From Nocardia vulneris (GTDB taxonomy: Bacteria > Actinomycetota > Actinomycetes > Mycobacteriales > Mycobacteriaceae), in assembly GCF_001613425.1 (NCBI RefSeq), contig NZ_BDCI01000008.1, positions 1 to 64,000 of the forward strand: DNA of 64,000 nt, read 5' to 3'. Positions 1 through 9,137 of this stretch are shown here, piece by piece. Numbering within the stretch: position 1 is the first letter of the stretch; every line of letters begins with the position of its first letter. Below the pieces are notes generated by a model. The model did no database searches. It had not been told where the DNA came from and worked only from the letters and a program-made list of their open reading frames with translations. The position numbers and the translations under genes are program-made.

Positions 1-921
1 GAGCCGGTCCGGCGGGGTATCGGCGCTCAGACCGAGCGTCGGGCGGATCCGGCGCAGGGTGGCCCCGCGCAGTTTCGCGGCGACGTGCTCGTAGTCCTTC
101 GAGCGCCGGTACAGCGCGGCCTGCCCGGCCAGCAGTTCGTTCGCGGCGACCTCGACCGGGCGCGGTTCGCGCACCAGGGCGCCGCGCCTGCGCGCCCGCC
201 ACCAGACCACCACCGCGGCGGCGATCAGGAATTGCACCGCGCCGAAGAACACCGGTGCGGGGAGCCGCTCCCAGATCGGGTCGTCGCCCGCGCCGAACCC
301 GGAGCCGGACCCGCCGTGCCGCGGCGGTGTCGGCGGCTTCGAGGGTGTCGGCGGGTCCGGAGCGGTCGGCGCACCGCACGATTGCAGTGCGGCGTAGAGC
401 AGCAGCAGGAGCGCGGCGAGACCGGCGAGACCGGCCCAGAACCGCGGGTCGCGCAGCAGCGCGGGCAGCGGCGGCACTCGCCTGCGGGTGCGCGGCGCCT
501 TTTCGCTGACCTCGACTTCGGTGGGCGCCAGCACCGGCGGCGGGGCGGCTTCGGAGAACCGGTCGGCGTATTCGAGCCTGCGGTATTCGTCCTCGGTCGC
601 CCGGCGGCCGCCGTAGACCACCTCATCGAAACTCTGTGCGGCGGGGTGCAATTCGGTCGCGCCGTCGCTGGGCAGCGCGGTCGTGACATCGTCGGCGGTC
701 TCCCGGGCGGTGCGCGAGCGGCGGACCTCGAGCACGCCGCGCTGCTCCAGACCCCGCAGCACGGCGCGGAAACGTTCCCGCAGCGCGGCATCGAAATCGC
801 GGCGCTGTGCGGCCTGTTCGGCGGCCGCGCGATGGTCGGCGGCGGCGCCGAGGCGCGGGGGACCGGGCGGCTGGTCCGGGCCGGTGGCGTGCGGCGTACC
901 GGTGTCGTGGAAGTCGTTCAT
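1..921 (-). CDS. DUF4129 domain-containing membrane protein (C-terminus outside window)
   Basis: The frame is open from an ATG at 921 to the window edge (307 codons), so the C-terminus is missing. The protein starts MNDFHDTGTPHATG. It has an acidic, proline-rich N-terminal half, a membrane segment rich in Leu/Ala around residues 160-180, a Gly/Pro linker and a second hydrophobic stretch around 220-240. A basic cytosolic tail (LYRRSKDYEHVAAKLRGATL) resembles the C-terminal DUF4129 region found beside MoxR/DUF58 loci in actinobacteria. Its ATG overlaps the TGA of the upstream membrane gene (ATGA, 918-921), so the two are probably translationally coupled. Biochemical function is unknown, and the DUF4129 assignment is by resemblance. 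Confidence 0.75.
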   Translation of the reverse strand, partial: MNDFHDTGTPHATGPDQPPGPPRLGAAADHRAAAEQAAQRRDFDAALRERFRAVLRGLEQRGVLEVRRSRTARETADDVTTALPSDGATELHPAAQSFDEVVYGGRRATEDEYRRLEYADRFSEAAPPPVLAPTEVEVSEKAPRTRRRVPPLPALLRDPRFWAGLAGLAALLLLLYAALQSCGAPTAPDPPTPSKPPTPPRHGGSGSGFGAGDDPIWERLPAPVFFGAVQFLIAAAVVVWWRARRRGALVREPRPVEVAANELLAGQAALYRRSKDYEHVAAKLRGATLRRIRPTLGLSADTPPDRL

Positions 922-1790
922 CGGGCCTCGGTACCGGGCACGTGGATGTCCAAACCCTCACGGCGGCAGCGTCGGTCGACGTAGCCGACCACCCGGGTGG
1001 CCGACTCGACGATCTCGCCGAACGCGGCGATCAGCAGCACACCCGAGGTGAGCAGCACGATGACCGCCCAGCGCCGGGTGCCGGAGAAGTCCGACAGATA
1101 GAACGGAATACCCAGCAGCGGCACGCAGAGCAGCGCGAGCAGGCAGCGGTGCGCGACCCACAGCCAGGTGAACTGCCAGTCCGCCCCGGCGACAAGCAGT
1201 TTCGACCGGGCCACGGCGCCGCGGTGCGGGGTCTGCTCGACGAACAGCACCGGCACCGCGACGAAGCGTTTGGCGCGCAGCCGGCCCAGCCAGAGCACGC
1301 CGAACGGCAGCGTGATGATCAGTACGCCGGTCAGCGCGAGCACGCTCACTCCGACCAGCGTGTACAGCACCTGGAACACGAGGAGTGCGCCGGCGACCGC
1401 GCTCAGCCGCCCGAGCGCGGTGGCCGCGCCGATCGGGGCGCCCGCGATACTCCCCAGCCCGATCGCCACGGTGGTGCCGCGCAGCACGAAACGGAGCACC
1501 CACACGCATGCGGCCGTGGACAGGATCGCCGCCCACGCGGTACCCGCGTCCGAGCCTTCGGTGCGGGATGAGAAAACCGCGGTGAGCGCGACGACCACGA
1601 GCTCGGCGACCACGATGCCGGGCAGGCTCACCCGCAGCAGCGCGGGCAGGTTCGCCTGGATGAGCGCGAACGGCACGTCCAGGAGTTCGCGGAAGGTCAT
1701 CGGACGGATCGGCACCGTCGTTCCAGGTGACCCTGGTGCCGGATCGTCTCCCGCCCCGACGGCACCGGCCGGGTCGGCAGCTGGTAGCAC
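918..1790 (-). CDS. Multi-pass membrane protein upstream of the DUF4129 gene
   Basis: A 290-residue protein with about six hydrophobic segments: near residues 50-70, 85-105, 125-150, 155-180, 205-225 and 235-260. An N-terminal motif MTFRELLDVPFALIQAN is typical of actinobacterial DUF-type membrane proteins beside DUF4129/MoxR genes. No catalytic motif was seen. The start is GTG at 1790 because a -10-like TACACT (complement of 1797-1802) ends 6 nt before it, which suggests a leaderless mRNA. It overlaps the DUF4129 gene by 4 bases. Together they look like part of a MoxR-DUF58-DUF4129 operon continuing beyond the window. Function is unknown. Confidence 0.8.
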   Translation of the reverse strand: MLPAADPAGAVGAGDDPAPGSPGTTVPIRPMTFRELLDVPFALIQANLPALLRVSLPGIVVAELVVVALTAVFSSRTEGSDAGTAWAAILSTAACVWVLRFVLRGTTVAIGLGSIAGAPIGAATALGRLSAVAGALLVFQVLYTLVGVSVLALTGVLIITLPFGVLWLGRLRAKRFVAVPVLFVEQTPHRGAVARSKLLVAGADWQFTWLWVAHRCLLALLCVPLLGIPFYLSDFSGTRRWAVIVLLTSGVLLIAAFGEIVESATRVVGYVDRRCRREGLDIHVPGTEAR

Positions 1791-1820
1791 GGGCCGAGTG
1801 TAACCGGCGCGGCCGCGCGG

Positions 1821-2366
1821 TCAGCTCTGCAGCAGCCGCTCCACCACGCGGCGGTAGCGGGCGGGGTCGATCGGCGGCAGGCCGAGCAGGGCCCGCAGGT
1901 ACACGCCGTCGCCGACCAGCCGGACGATATCGGCCTGCACCGGGTCCTCGATCTCCTGGTCCAGATCGTCGGACCAGGAATTCATCATCTCGATCAGGGC
2001 CTGCTGCACCTCGTCGACCTCGGTGCCGTTCGCGGCGTCGATGGTGCGCATGGTCGCCAGCATCGAGCGGTAGACCTCGAGCTCCACCGCTTCGTCGGCG
2101 TTGTCCGGGTTCGGGGTCTGCAGGTACCACTCGACCACCGACTGTCCCCGGTCGGTGGCGCTGGTCAGCTGCTGGGTCGCGCGTTCGGTGAGCCGCCGCA
2201 CCAGGCCGGCGAGCAGCGCGTCCTTGCTCTTGAAGTGATACAGCAGGCCGCCCTTGGAGACGCCTGCGGTCGCCGCGACGTTCTCCAACGTCACGTGCGA
2301 CATGCCCTTTTCCAGGAGCAGTGATTCGAGCGCGTCCAGAATCCGGTCGCGGGTATTGGCCGTCAC
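1821..2366 (-). CDS. TetR-family repressor of the divergent MFS efflux gene
   Basis: 181 residues. The N-terminal helix-turn-helix covers about residues 8-52 (TLENVAATAGVSKGGLLYHF), the classic TetR_N signature with the GGLLYHF recognition helix. The C-terminal all-helical ligand and dimer domain is variable, as usual. The start is GTG at 2366. A near-consensus TATAGT (complement of 2375-2380) ends 8 nt upstream, so the transcript is probably leaderless. Two copies of an inverted repeat (2379-2394 and 2408-2423) sit between this gene and the divergent transporter. One abuts this promoter and the other the transporter promoter. The arrangement fits an autoregulated repressor that releases on binding a toxic substrate. 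The ligand is not predictable. Confidence 0.93.
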   Translation of the reverse strand: MTANTRDRILDALESLLLEKGMSHVTLENVAATAGVSKGGLLYHFKSKDALLAGLVRRLTERATQQLTSATDRGQSVVEWYLQTPNPDNADEAVELEVYRSMLATMRTIDAANGTEVDEVQQALIEMMNSWSDDLDQEIEDPVQADIVRLVGDGVYLRALLGLPPIDPARYRRVVERLLQS

Positions 2367-2378
2367 ACCGCGGAACTA

Positions 2379-2394
2379 TACCGGCTGGACGGTA
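2379..2394. promoter_or_regulatory. TetR operator O1 (imperfect palindrome)
   Basis: TACCGGCTGGACGGTA is a 7-2-7 inverted repeat with one mismatch between arms. It overlaps the first bases of the repressor -10 (TATAGT on the minus strand), so binding would block the repressor promoter. Confidence 0.8.
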
Positions 2395-2407
2395 AGGTCT
2401 GTTACTG

Positions 2408-2423
2408 TACCGTCTGGACGGTA
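2408..2423. promoter_or_regulatory. TetR operator O2 (perfect palindrome)
   Basis: TACCGTCTGGACGGTA is a perfect 7-2-7 inverted repeat, 29 bp centre to centre from O1. A -10-like TACTGT at 2403-2408 precedes and touches it, so it would cover the transcription start of the MFS gene at 2431. Confidence 0.85.
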
Positions 2424-2430
2424 AGAAAAC

Positions 2431-3993
2431 ATGCGACGGAAGTCGAGAAAGTCAATGACCACCCAGACCAAGACCACCCGGCCGACCGGGTCCGAGACGC
2501 CACCCCGCGCCGGCGCGCGCGAATGGGCCGGGCTGTCCGTACTCGCGCTGGCCCTGCTGCTGCTCGCGGTCGACGCGACGGTGCTGGACCTGGCGGTGCC
2601 CGCGATCAGCGCCGACCTGGCGCCCACCACGCCGCAGCTGCTGTGGATCATCGACGTGTACTCGTTCGTGCTGGCCGGCCTGCTGGTGATGATGGGCAAC
2701 CTGGGCGACCGGATCGGGCGCCGCAGGCTGCTGCTGATCGGCGCCGCGGGTTTCGGTGTCGCCTCGCTGCTCGCCGCCTGGGCGGTATCGCCCGAGATGC
2801 TGATCGGCGCCCGGGTCCTGCAGGGTGTCGCCGGTGCGACGCTCATGCCCGCGACCCTGGGCCTGATCCGGTCGATGTTCCTCGATCCGCGGCAGCGGAC
2901 GGTGGCCATCGCGGTGTGGAGCGCGATGGCGGGCGGCGGCGCGGCGGCGGGTCCGCTGCTCGGCGGCTGGCTGCTCGAGCACTTCTGGTGGGGGTCGGTG
3001 TTCCTGGTGAACCTGCCGGTGATGCTGGTGCTGATCGGCTTGGGCCCGTTCCTGATTCCGGAATCGCGGGACCCGAACCCGGGTCGCTTCGATCTGGTGA
3101 GCGCGGGGCTGTCCATGCTCGCGCTGGTGCCGATCGTCTACGCGGTGAAGGAGACGGCGGCGCACGGTTTCGCGGTGACCACCACCCTGGTCGCGGTCGT
3201 CGGCGCGGTCGCAGGCGTGCTGTTCGTGCGCAGGCAGCGGACGTTGGCGCAGCCGATGCTGGACCTGAAGTTGTTCGCGCTGCCCAGGTTCCGCACCGCG
3301 GTGCTCACCAACCTGCTCGCGGTGTTCGCGCTGGCCGGCGTGCTGTTCTTCGGCTCGCAGTACCTGCAACTGGTGCTCGGCCGGACGCCGCTGCAAGCCG
3401 GCTTGCTGTTGCTGCCCGGGCTCGCGGTGAGCGTGGTCGCCTCGCTCGCCGCGGCCTGGCTGGTGCGCCGGATGGCGCCGGGCCGGGTGCTCGGTGGCGC
3501 GTTGACGGTGGCCGCGATCGGTTCGGCGCTGTTCCTGTGGCTGGGTCCGGACGCGGCGACCAGCACGACGCCGTTCATCCTCGGGTTCCTGTTCATCGGC
3601 GCGGGTGTCGGTGTCGCGCTGACGGTTTCGGCGGACCTGGTGGTCAGCTCGGCGCCGGCCGAGCGGGCCGGTGCCGCGGCGGCGGTGTCGGAAACGGCGT
3701 ACGAGACCGGTATCGCGCTGGGCGTGGCCATCCTCGGCAGCGTGGTGATGGCGATCTTCCGCAACGGGCTCGACCTGAGCCACGTGCCGAGCGACCAGGT
3801 CGGTGTCGCGTCCGAATCCCTGGGCGCTGCTACGGCTTTCGCCCAGCAGCTACCGGAATCGGTGGGCGGGGTCTTCCTCGCCTCGGTGCACGAGGCGTTC
3901 GTCTCCGGCATCCACTTCGCCGCCGTCGGCACGGCGTCGATCCTGCTGGTCGCCGCCTGGGTGGCGTTCCGGTTGCGCACGGCCCGGTCGTGA
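2431..3993 (+). CDS. DHA2-type MFS drug efflux transporter (14 TM)
   Basis: 520 residues of the EmrB/QacA/SmvA class of proton-driven multidrug exporters. Visible family marks are the TM1 acid in LLLAVDATVLDLAVP, the loop 2-3 motif A (GNLGDRIGRRRLLL) and motif C in TM5 (GPLLGGWLLEHFWW). About 14 hydrophobic segments fit the DHA2 fold. A second possible start is the ATG at 2455 (MTTQTKTTRPTG), because the first eight residues are very basic and the ATG at 2431 lies only 7 nt after the operator. It is divergent from the TetR gene and shares the two-operator region, so it is the probable target of that repressor. Substrate is unknown. Confidence 0.93.
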   Translation: MRRKSRKSMTTQTKTTRPTGSETPPRAGAREWAGLSVLALALLLLAVDATVLDLAVPAISADLAPTTPQLLWIIDVYSFVLAGLLVMMGNLGDRIGRRRLLLIGAAGFGVASLLAAWAVSPEMLIGARVLQGVAGATLMPATLGLIRSMFLDPRQRTVAIAVWSAMAGGGAAAGPLLGGWLLEHFWWGSVFLVNLPVMLVLIGLGPFLIPESRDPNPGRFDLVSAGLSMLALVPIVYAVKETAAHGFAVTTTLVAVVGAVAGVLFVRRQRTLAQPMLDLKLFALPRFRTAVLTNLLAVFALAGVLFFGSQYLQLVLGRTPLQAGLLLLPGLAVSVVASLAAAWLVRRMAPGRVLGGALTVAAIGSALFLWLGPDAATSTTPFILGFLFIGAGVGVALTVSADLVVSSAPAERAGAAAAVSETAYETGIALGVAILGSVVMAIFRNGLDLSHVPSDQVGVASESLGAATAFAQQLPESVGGVFLASVHEAFVSGIHFAAVGTASILLVAAWVAFRLRTARS

Positions 3994-4090
3994 TCCCCTT
4001 CGCACCCGCTCCGGTTTTCCGGGGCGGGTGCGTTGCCGTTGTGGGCCACGTTGCGAAAGCGAGTGTGCGAAGCCAGAAGCGGGTGCGGAA

Positions 4091-5641
4091 CTACGTGGAC
4101 GCCGGGCGGGCCAGCTGAGTGGGGGTGAGCCGGCCGCGCAGCGTGACGGAGTCGCCGAGCTGCCAGTGCGCCGCTTCGGCCGCGTCCGCGGCGTTCACCG
4201 TGTTCGCGGAGGCGAGCAGCAGGTCGTCCTGTTTGGCGAGTTCGCAAAGCCGGGCGGCCTCGTTGACCGCGTCGCCGATCACGGTGAACTCATAGCGTTG
4301 CCTGGCCCCGACATTGCCTGCGACCACGCGACCCGCGGCCACTCCGATCGCGGCGATGAAGTCGTTGGCGGTGGCGTCGAGGCGGCGGCGAATCGCGCGG
4401 GCGCAGGCCAGGGCGGCGCCGGGGGCGTCGGAAAGCACTGCGGGCGTGCCGAAGACGGCGAGCGCGGCATCGCCCTCGAATTTGTTGAGCAGGCCGCCGT
4501 GCGCCTCGACCTCGTCCACCACGATGTCGAAGAAGCGATTGAGGATGGCGACCATCTCGGGGGCGGGCACGGTCGCGGCCATCGTGGTCGAGCCGACGAT
4601 ATCGACGAACAGCGCGGCCGCTTCGCATTCCACGCCGCCGAGGGTCGGATTGCCCGCCAGCGCGGCATCGGCCACCTCGCGCCCGACGTGCTTGCCGAAC
4701 AGATCCCTGATCTGTTCGCGTTCGCGCAGGCCCTCCACCATGTGGTTGAAACCGCTTTGCAGCTCGCCGAGTTCGGTGCCGTCGTACACGGTGATCGTCA
4801 CCCGCAGGTCGCCGTCCTCCACCTGGCGCAGGGCGCGCCGCACCCCGCGGATCGGGGCGATGGTCGCCGACACGGTCTGCATCATCAGCAGCAGGCCGAA
4901 CACCAGCGTGGCGCCGCCGAGCGAGAGCATGCAGACCGCGAGCCGGGCCGTGCTGACCGAGGAGTCGGCCAGCGCCCACACCGCGACGATCATCGACAGG
5001 GTCACCGGCACGCCCGCGCCGAGCATCCAGGCGATCAGCGAGCGCACGAACACGCCCATGCCGCGGCGCCGGCGCGACGGCGCCGCGTCCAGCACCCGAG
5101 CCGTCACCACGCGCAGCGCGAACTCCGCGATCAGGTAGCTGTTGGCGCACACCACCACGGCGCTGAAGCCGATGCCGAGCAGGATCTTCGGAATGAGCGC
5201 GGGCTCGGCCACCCCATAGAGCGGGGTGAGCACGGCGGCTCCGGCGAACCAGAGCACCGCTTGCCGCACCACGAGGCGGCGCGGGACGGCGGACGCCGCG
5301 ATCTGCTCGGCCTCGGTGGGTACCTGGTCGGGATCGGTGGCCCAGCGCAGCGCGCGCAGCCCGCCGACGGTGCCCCACCAGATCCCGATCAACAGCGCCA
5401 GCGCCGTGTACAGCGGCGTCGCGACCACGTTCAGCAGCAGCAGTTCCCGGGTGAACACCGTCGGCCCGGGCAGCACGAAGCCGATCAGCGCGAACGTGAC
5501 CGCCATCCCGGCCAGGTTCGCGGCCACCGTCGGCACGGTCAGCAGCAACTGCACCCGGAGCCGGCGCATCCCCGAGGATTCGTCCACGGGCCCGAGCAGC
5601 CGCGACCCGAACGCGGCCGGGGAGACGTCAGTGCGGGTCAT
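4091..5641 (-). CDS. Membrane-anchored HAMP class III adenylate cyclase
   Basis: 516 residues. About six TM helices fill residues 20-245, followed by a HAMP linker (TIAPIRGVRRALRQVEDGDL) and a C-terminal cyclase domain. Catalytic residues appear intact: metal Asp residues in LFVDIVGST and FEGDAALAVFG, the substrate-specifying Lys in NKFEGD and Asp in VIGDAVN, and the transition-state Asn and Arg in VNEAAR. The predicted product is cAMP. The architecture matches the mycobacterial Rv1318c/Rv1319c/Rv1320c/Rv3645 group. The start is ATG at 5641, with TAGGCT (complement of 5650-5655) ending 8 nt before it. A 107-codon upstream extension is open but Arg/Pro-rich and unlike the family, so I excluded it. 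Confidence 0.93.
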   Translation of the reverse strand: MTRTDVSPAAFGSRLLGPVDESSGMRRLRVQLLLTVPTVAANLAGMAVTFALIGFVLPGPTVFTRELLLLNVVATPLYTALALLIGIWWGTVGGLRALRWATDPDQVPTEAEQIAASAVPRRLVVRQAVLWFAGAAVLTPLYGVAEPALIPKILLGIGFSAVVVCANSYLIAEFALRVVTARVLDAAPSRRRRGMGVFVRSLIAWMLGAGVPVTLSMIVAVWALADSSVSTARLAVCMLSLGGATLVFGLLLMMQTVSATIAPIRGVRRALRQVEDGDLRVTITVYDGTELGELQSGFNHMVEGLREREQIRDLFGKHVGREVADAALAGNPTLGGVECEAAALFVDIVGSTTMAATVPAPEMVAILNRFFDIVVDEVEAHGGLLNKFEGDAALAVFGTPAVLSDAPGAALACARAIRRRLDATANDFIAAIGVAAGRVVAGNVGARQRYEFTVIGDAVNEAARLCELAKQDDLLLASANTVNAADAAEAAHWQLGDSVTLRGRLTPTQLARPAST

Positions 5642-5963
5642 GAGGGAAAAGCCTATTCCGGGCCAGCCGCGCAGTGCAGGACCCGAGGTCCACGAGCGGC
5701 CGAGTACGTCGACGAAAGGCTGTGCCCGGGCCTCGAGGCGGGCGCAGTGGGTCGGCCGCGCAGATCGGGGTGGGCGGGTACTGACCGACGTCGCGGCCGA
5801 TGTGCCGGGCGGCGTGCGCGGTCTGGCGCGGGTGCGCAGGTGCGCGTGCCGCTGCCGGATCTCCTGCCGGATCGGGCAGCGCTCGAACGCGGCGCCGTCT
5901 CGCGCCGACACCGTGCGGGCCAGGTTCGCTCGAACGCGTCGCATAGCCCCCACGGTAGGCACA
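5642..5963. other. Intergenic, no convincing gene
   Basis: This stretch between the cyclase start and the end of the DUF4407 gene holds the cyclase -10 box (5650-5655). Open frames here are Arg/Pro/Ala-rich shadows with no ribosome binding site and no family resemblance. Confidence 0.6.
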
Positions 5964-7682
5964 TCAGTGACCGCGCGGCAGCTCGCGTTGGCCGCGACCG
6001 GGCAGCGCGGGCGTATCGCGGCCGGTCAGCTCGTCGTGTCGGGCGTTCGACAGTCCGTAGGGTTGCGCGCCCGAGTGCGCGGGCAGCGCCGAATAGCGCG
6101 GATCCTGCTGCCCGTAATCCGCGTCCACCACGGTGGCGGCGATGCGCTGCGCGTGCGCCGCTTCGGGCGAACCCGGCGCGAGCTGATAGCCGCTCGTCCC
6201 GTGCGAATCCTGGGTGTCCACGGTGACCTTGCGGGTGCGGCGCAGCGTGAAGGTGATCTCCTCGACCTCCTCGAACGCCTGCCTGGCGGTGCGCAGCGGG
6301 TGCGTCGCGTTGTCGATCGCGTTGGCCACGAACGCGGGGACCAGCGGCCGGATCAGGCGGGCGGCGGTGTCGGTGAACGGCACCGTGCCGATCAACGGAA
6401 GTTCCAGGCCACCACCGGTTTTAGGGGCGAGCGGCGGCCGGGCGCCCTGCGGCGCGAGGGCACCCGAGGCGACGGGGGCGGGCAGGTTCGGTGTCACGAA
6501 TCCTTCGGCAGACACGGAGCTGTCCTTTCGTTCGTCAGCCGGTGCGGCTGGGAGTTCGGGTCGGCGGGCCGGTTCGGTGATGCCGAATTCCACGCCGCCG
6601 ACGGCCGCGATGATCCGGGTGCGCTGGCGCTCCCGGTCGATCGCGGTGTCCGCCTCGACGGCGAGCCGGGCGGAGGTCAGGCGCTGTTCGGCGCGCAGCT
6701 GCTCGGCCGCGGCGCGGACCTCGGCCTGCTTCACCGCGATGGCGGCCTCGGCGTCCTGCTCGGCTTTGTCCCGCACGGCGAGCGCGGCGGTGGCCCGGTC
6801 GAACGAGGTGTCCCCGCGCCACCAGCGCAGCAGCAGCGGCAACAGGGCGAGCGCGATCACTGCGAGGATCGTCAGGATGCGCAGCGGCATGGCGCCCGCG
6901 TGGTGGGTGGTGTAGTCGTTCATCGCCTGCCAGCGCGCGCCCAAACCGCGGTCGGCCGCGGTGAAGGCGGCGGATTCGGCTGCCGTGACGGCCTTTTCGG
7001 CCTCCGCGACGCGCTGGTCGGCCGGCTCGACCCGGGCCTGCGCCACGGCGAGCTGCTTGCGGGCGTCGTCGAGCATGTCGGTGGCGACCTGTGCTTCCGG
7101 GCCGCGGCCGGGCACCCGGGTGATCAGCTGCTGCGGGCATTCCGGGCCCGGGTTCAGTTCACAGCGCGCGATCGTCATGGTGCGATCGATGTCGTCCTGC
7201 GCCTTGGCGATGGCTCGATCCAGCGCGGTCCGGTCCTCGCGTGCCCGGTCGAGCTGGGTGCGCGCGGCGACGACCTGGGGCGCGGAGACGGTGTCGCGCT
7301 GGGCCCGTTCGTCCATCGTGCGGTCGACGCTGCCGCCGAAGACCACGATCGCCGCGAGTTCGGCGATCAGCCCGCCGGTCAGCACGGCCAGGGCGACGCG
7401 CGCGAGCAGGCCGAGCTTGTCCGGCATCCGATCCGGCCGCGGCGTGGCCAGGGCCCGCGCGATCGCGCAGGCCAGCGCCCCGACGAGCAGCGCGACCGCG
7501 AGCACACCGAGCACCGGCCAGGTACCGACCGAACCCAGGGCGAATGCCGTGACCAGCGCGGACACGGTCGCGAAGAGCAGCACCACCGCGCCGGTGACGG
7601 CGTATCCGGTGCGTTCGTGGCGGTAGGCGACATCGTTGGGCTGACCCCCGCCGAGCCAGGTGAACAAGCCGGTGACGGTCAT
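5964..7682 (-). CDS. DUF4407 domain-containing membrane protein
   Basis: 572 residues. Three hydrophobic segments lie in the first 115 residues (about 27-47, 54-76 and 92-114). A long Ala/Arg/Glu-rich coiled-coil region with a CELNPGPECP loop spans about 120-255. A fourth TM follows near 270-290, a second coiled coil at 300-365, and then a Pro-rich disordered tail of about 200 residues. This TM3-coil-TM1-coil layout is that of DUF4407. The family has no established role. The gene stands alone: the flanking chorismate mutase gene is divergent and the cyclase has its own promoter. AGAGGA lies about 11 nt before the ATG. Confidence 0.85.
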   Translation of the reverse strand: MTVTGLFTWLGGGQPNDVAYRHERTGYAVTGAVVLLFATVSALVTAFALGSVGTWPVLGVLAVALLVGALACAIARALATPRPDRMPDKLGLLARVALAVLTGGLIAELAAIVVFGGSVDRTMDERAQRDTVSAPQVVAARTQLDRAREDRTALDRAIAKAQDDIDRTMTIARCELNPGPECPQQLITRVPGRGPEAQVATDMLDDARKQLAVAQARVEPADQRVAEAEKAVTAAESAAFTAADRGLGARWQAMNDYTTHHAGAMPLRILTILAVIALALLPLLLRWWRGDTSFDRATAALAVRDKAEQDAEAAIAVKQAEVRAAAEQLRAEQRLTSARLAVEADTAIDRERQRTRIIAAVGGVEFGITEPARRPELPAAPADERKDSSVSAEGFVTPNLPAPVASGALAPQGARPPLAPKTGGGLELPLIGTVPFTDTAARLIRPLVPAFVANAIDNATHPLRTARQAFEEVEEITFTLRRTRKVTVDTQDSHGTSGYQLAPGSPEAAHAQRIAATVVDADYGQQDPRYSALPAHSGAQPYGLSNARHDELTGRDTPALPGRGQRELPRGH

Positions 7683-7915
7683 GGGAACTCACATCCTCTT
7701 CGTCCCAGTCGATTTCGCGGACACCGCTAGCGAGCGAAACCGTCACGGTTTCGTGGTCACAGCGTGACAGGACCGTCCCCGACACACCGAGTACGAGCGG
7801 GCGTATGTGGCCAGGCTCACAAACGGCCCGAGGCGGTGCCACCGCCGATTCACCTGCGGGTTCTACTCTCGATCGATGATCCGTTGCCAGGCGTGCCGTC
7901 TCGGGAGGTCAGCTC

Positions 7916-8536
7916 ATGCGTATTCGTTCCGTTCGACGCACGACCACGCGACGCGCGACGCCGCGGTTGGCCACCTTGCTGGTGGTTTCGGCTGCGCTGA
8001 TCGTGTCTCCACTTAGAGCGGGAGCCGACACGCCCGAGTCCCTGGACCGTCTGGTGGGCCTGGTGCTCGAGCGGTTGCAGACCGCCGATGCCGTGGCCGC
8101 GGCGAAATGGGCCGGCGCCGCGCGCACCGGCACCGAGCCCACCATCGACGATCCGGCCCGGGAGGCCGCGGTCTATGACGCGATGACCCAGCTCGGGGCG
8201 GGTCGTGACCTGCCGGAGAACTGGGTGCGGCAGGTGTTCTCCGGGCAGATCGAGGCCAACAAGATCGTGCAGCGCGGTCTGATCACCGGCTGGCGTTTCG
8301 ATGCCGGGTCCGCGCCCACCGCGCCGCCGGATCTGCTGTCGGTGCGGCCGGTGATCGATCGGGTGAACGTCGAGATCGTCGACCAGCTGGCGGCCGAACG
8401 GGGCGAGCTGACCGCGCCGGACTGTGCGGAACGGGTGGCGCGCAGCGTCTTCGGCGTGTTCACGGCGGGCCGCACGGACGCGCTGCATCAGGCGGCGCTG
8501 GTGCGCGCCGCGGTGGTGCTCTGCGCACCACGCTGA
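7916..8536 (+). CDS. Secreted chorismate mutase, AroQ-gamma type
   Basis: 206 residues. A basic N-terminus plus hydrophobic stretch (LATLLVVSAALIVSPLRAGA) forms a signal peptide cut near residue 37. The mature part is the all-helical periplasmic/secreted chorismate mutase fold of the Rv1885c type: LVGLVLERLQTADAVAAAKW, then NWVRQVFSGQIEANKIVQRG, then RPVIDRVN. Two late cysteines (in TAPDCAERV and VVLCAPR) match the disulfide of the mycobacterial enzyme. It converts chorismate to prephenate, but outside the cytoplasm, where its purpose is unsettled. There is a strong RBS (GGGAGG at about 7900) 7 nt before the ATG. It carries an insert after AAAKW relative to the mycobacterial protein as I recall it. 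Confidence 0.9.
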   Translation: MRIRSVRRTTTRRATPRLATLLVVSAALIVSPLRAGADTPESLDRLVGLVLERLQTADAVAAAKWAGAARTGTEPTIDDPAREAAVYDAMTQLGAGRDLPENWVRQVFSGQIEANKIVQRGLITGWRFDAGSAPTAPPDLLSVRPVIDRVNVEIVDQLAAERGELTAPDCAERVARSVFGVFTAGRTDALHQAALVRAAVVLCAPR

Positions 8537-9104
8537 GCGGCCCCTATTTGTGCTTGTTCGGCGAACACGACGCCGTTCAACTGTGCGCCGGCCGCACCCT
8601 TCCATCCGAAACTTTGCGGTCCCGCGCAACGCTGGTACGCGCCTTCGCGACGCTGCTGGCTGACGCCGTAAGACGCTCTCTTAAGTTGAACTCAACGACG
8701 AAAGCCGGATCGGCTGGCGAATATTCGGTAAAGGGCCGCCTATTCCGCAATAAGTCACGTCGATTACGGCGTAAGAGTGGATAGCTTTCGGCCGTAGAAA
8801 TGTGTCGAACACCACTGACCCGCGTTAGCTGAATATGTGCTGAAGCCCACAGTGCGCAAAAGAGGCCGGACGGTCGGATCACATGCGTGGCTCGTCAGGA
8901 GCCTGTCGGAAATATCTCATTCACCCGGCTTCCGAGTTAGCCGCGCTTCGGTGGTTTGCCGGATGCTTCGCCGGGGAAATCATCTGCGATGCAGGTGAGA
9001 GCGTTTTCCTGACCGTTTTGTGAGGTTCGCGGCCGCTCTCCCGCGCCGACCGTCGGTAGTCGGCACCGGACGCCGCGGGATCGATCATGCGGTGCCTGCT
9101 GCTT
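8537..9104. other. Long intergenic region upstream of gltB, no gene recognised
   Basis: About 570 bp of lower GC than its flanks (for example 8680-8870), with several short palindromes such as GTTGAACTCAAC at 8685-8696. Open frames on both strands lack ribosome binding sites and family resemblance. It probably contains regulatory sequence for the gltB transcription unit that starts near 9117. Confidence 0.5.
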
Positions 9105-9110
9105 TACACT
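9105..9110 (+). promoter_or_regulatory. Putative -10 of the gltB leader transcript
   Basis: TACACT at 9105-9110 fits the actinobacterial TANNNT -10. A start near 9117 would give a leader of about 388 nt before gltB and place a 5-codon ORF about 21 nt from the 5' end. No clear -35 was recognised. Confidence 0.5.
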
Positions 9111-9137
9111 GGACGACGCGCACACGTGGAGGACCGA

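Noticed and set aside
2452..3783. 443-codon minus-strand frame opposite the MFS gene
   Set aside because: Arg/Gln/His-rich antisense shadow typical of high-GC coding DNA. The sense strand encodes a clear transporter.
5642..5962. N-terminal extension of the adenylate cyclase (107 codons)
   Set aside because: Arg/Pro-rich with no hydrophobic pattern. A good -10 box lies just before the internal ATG.
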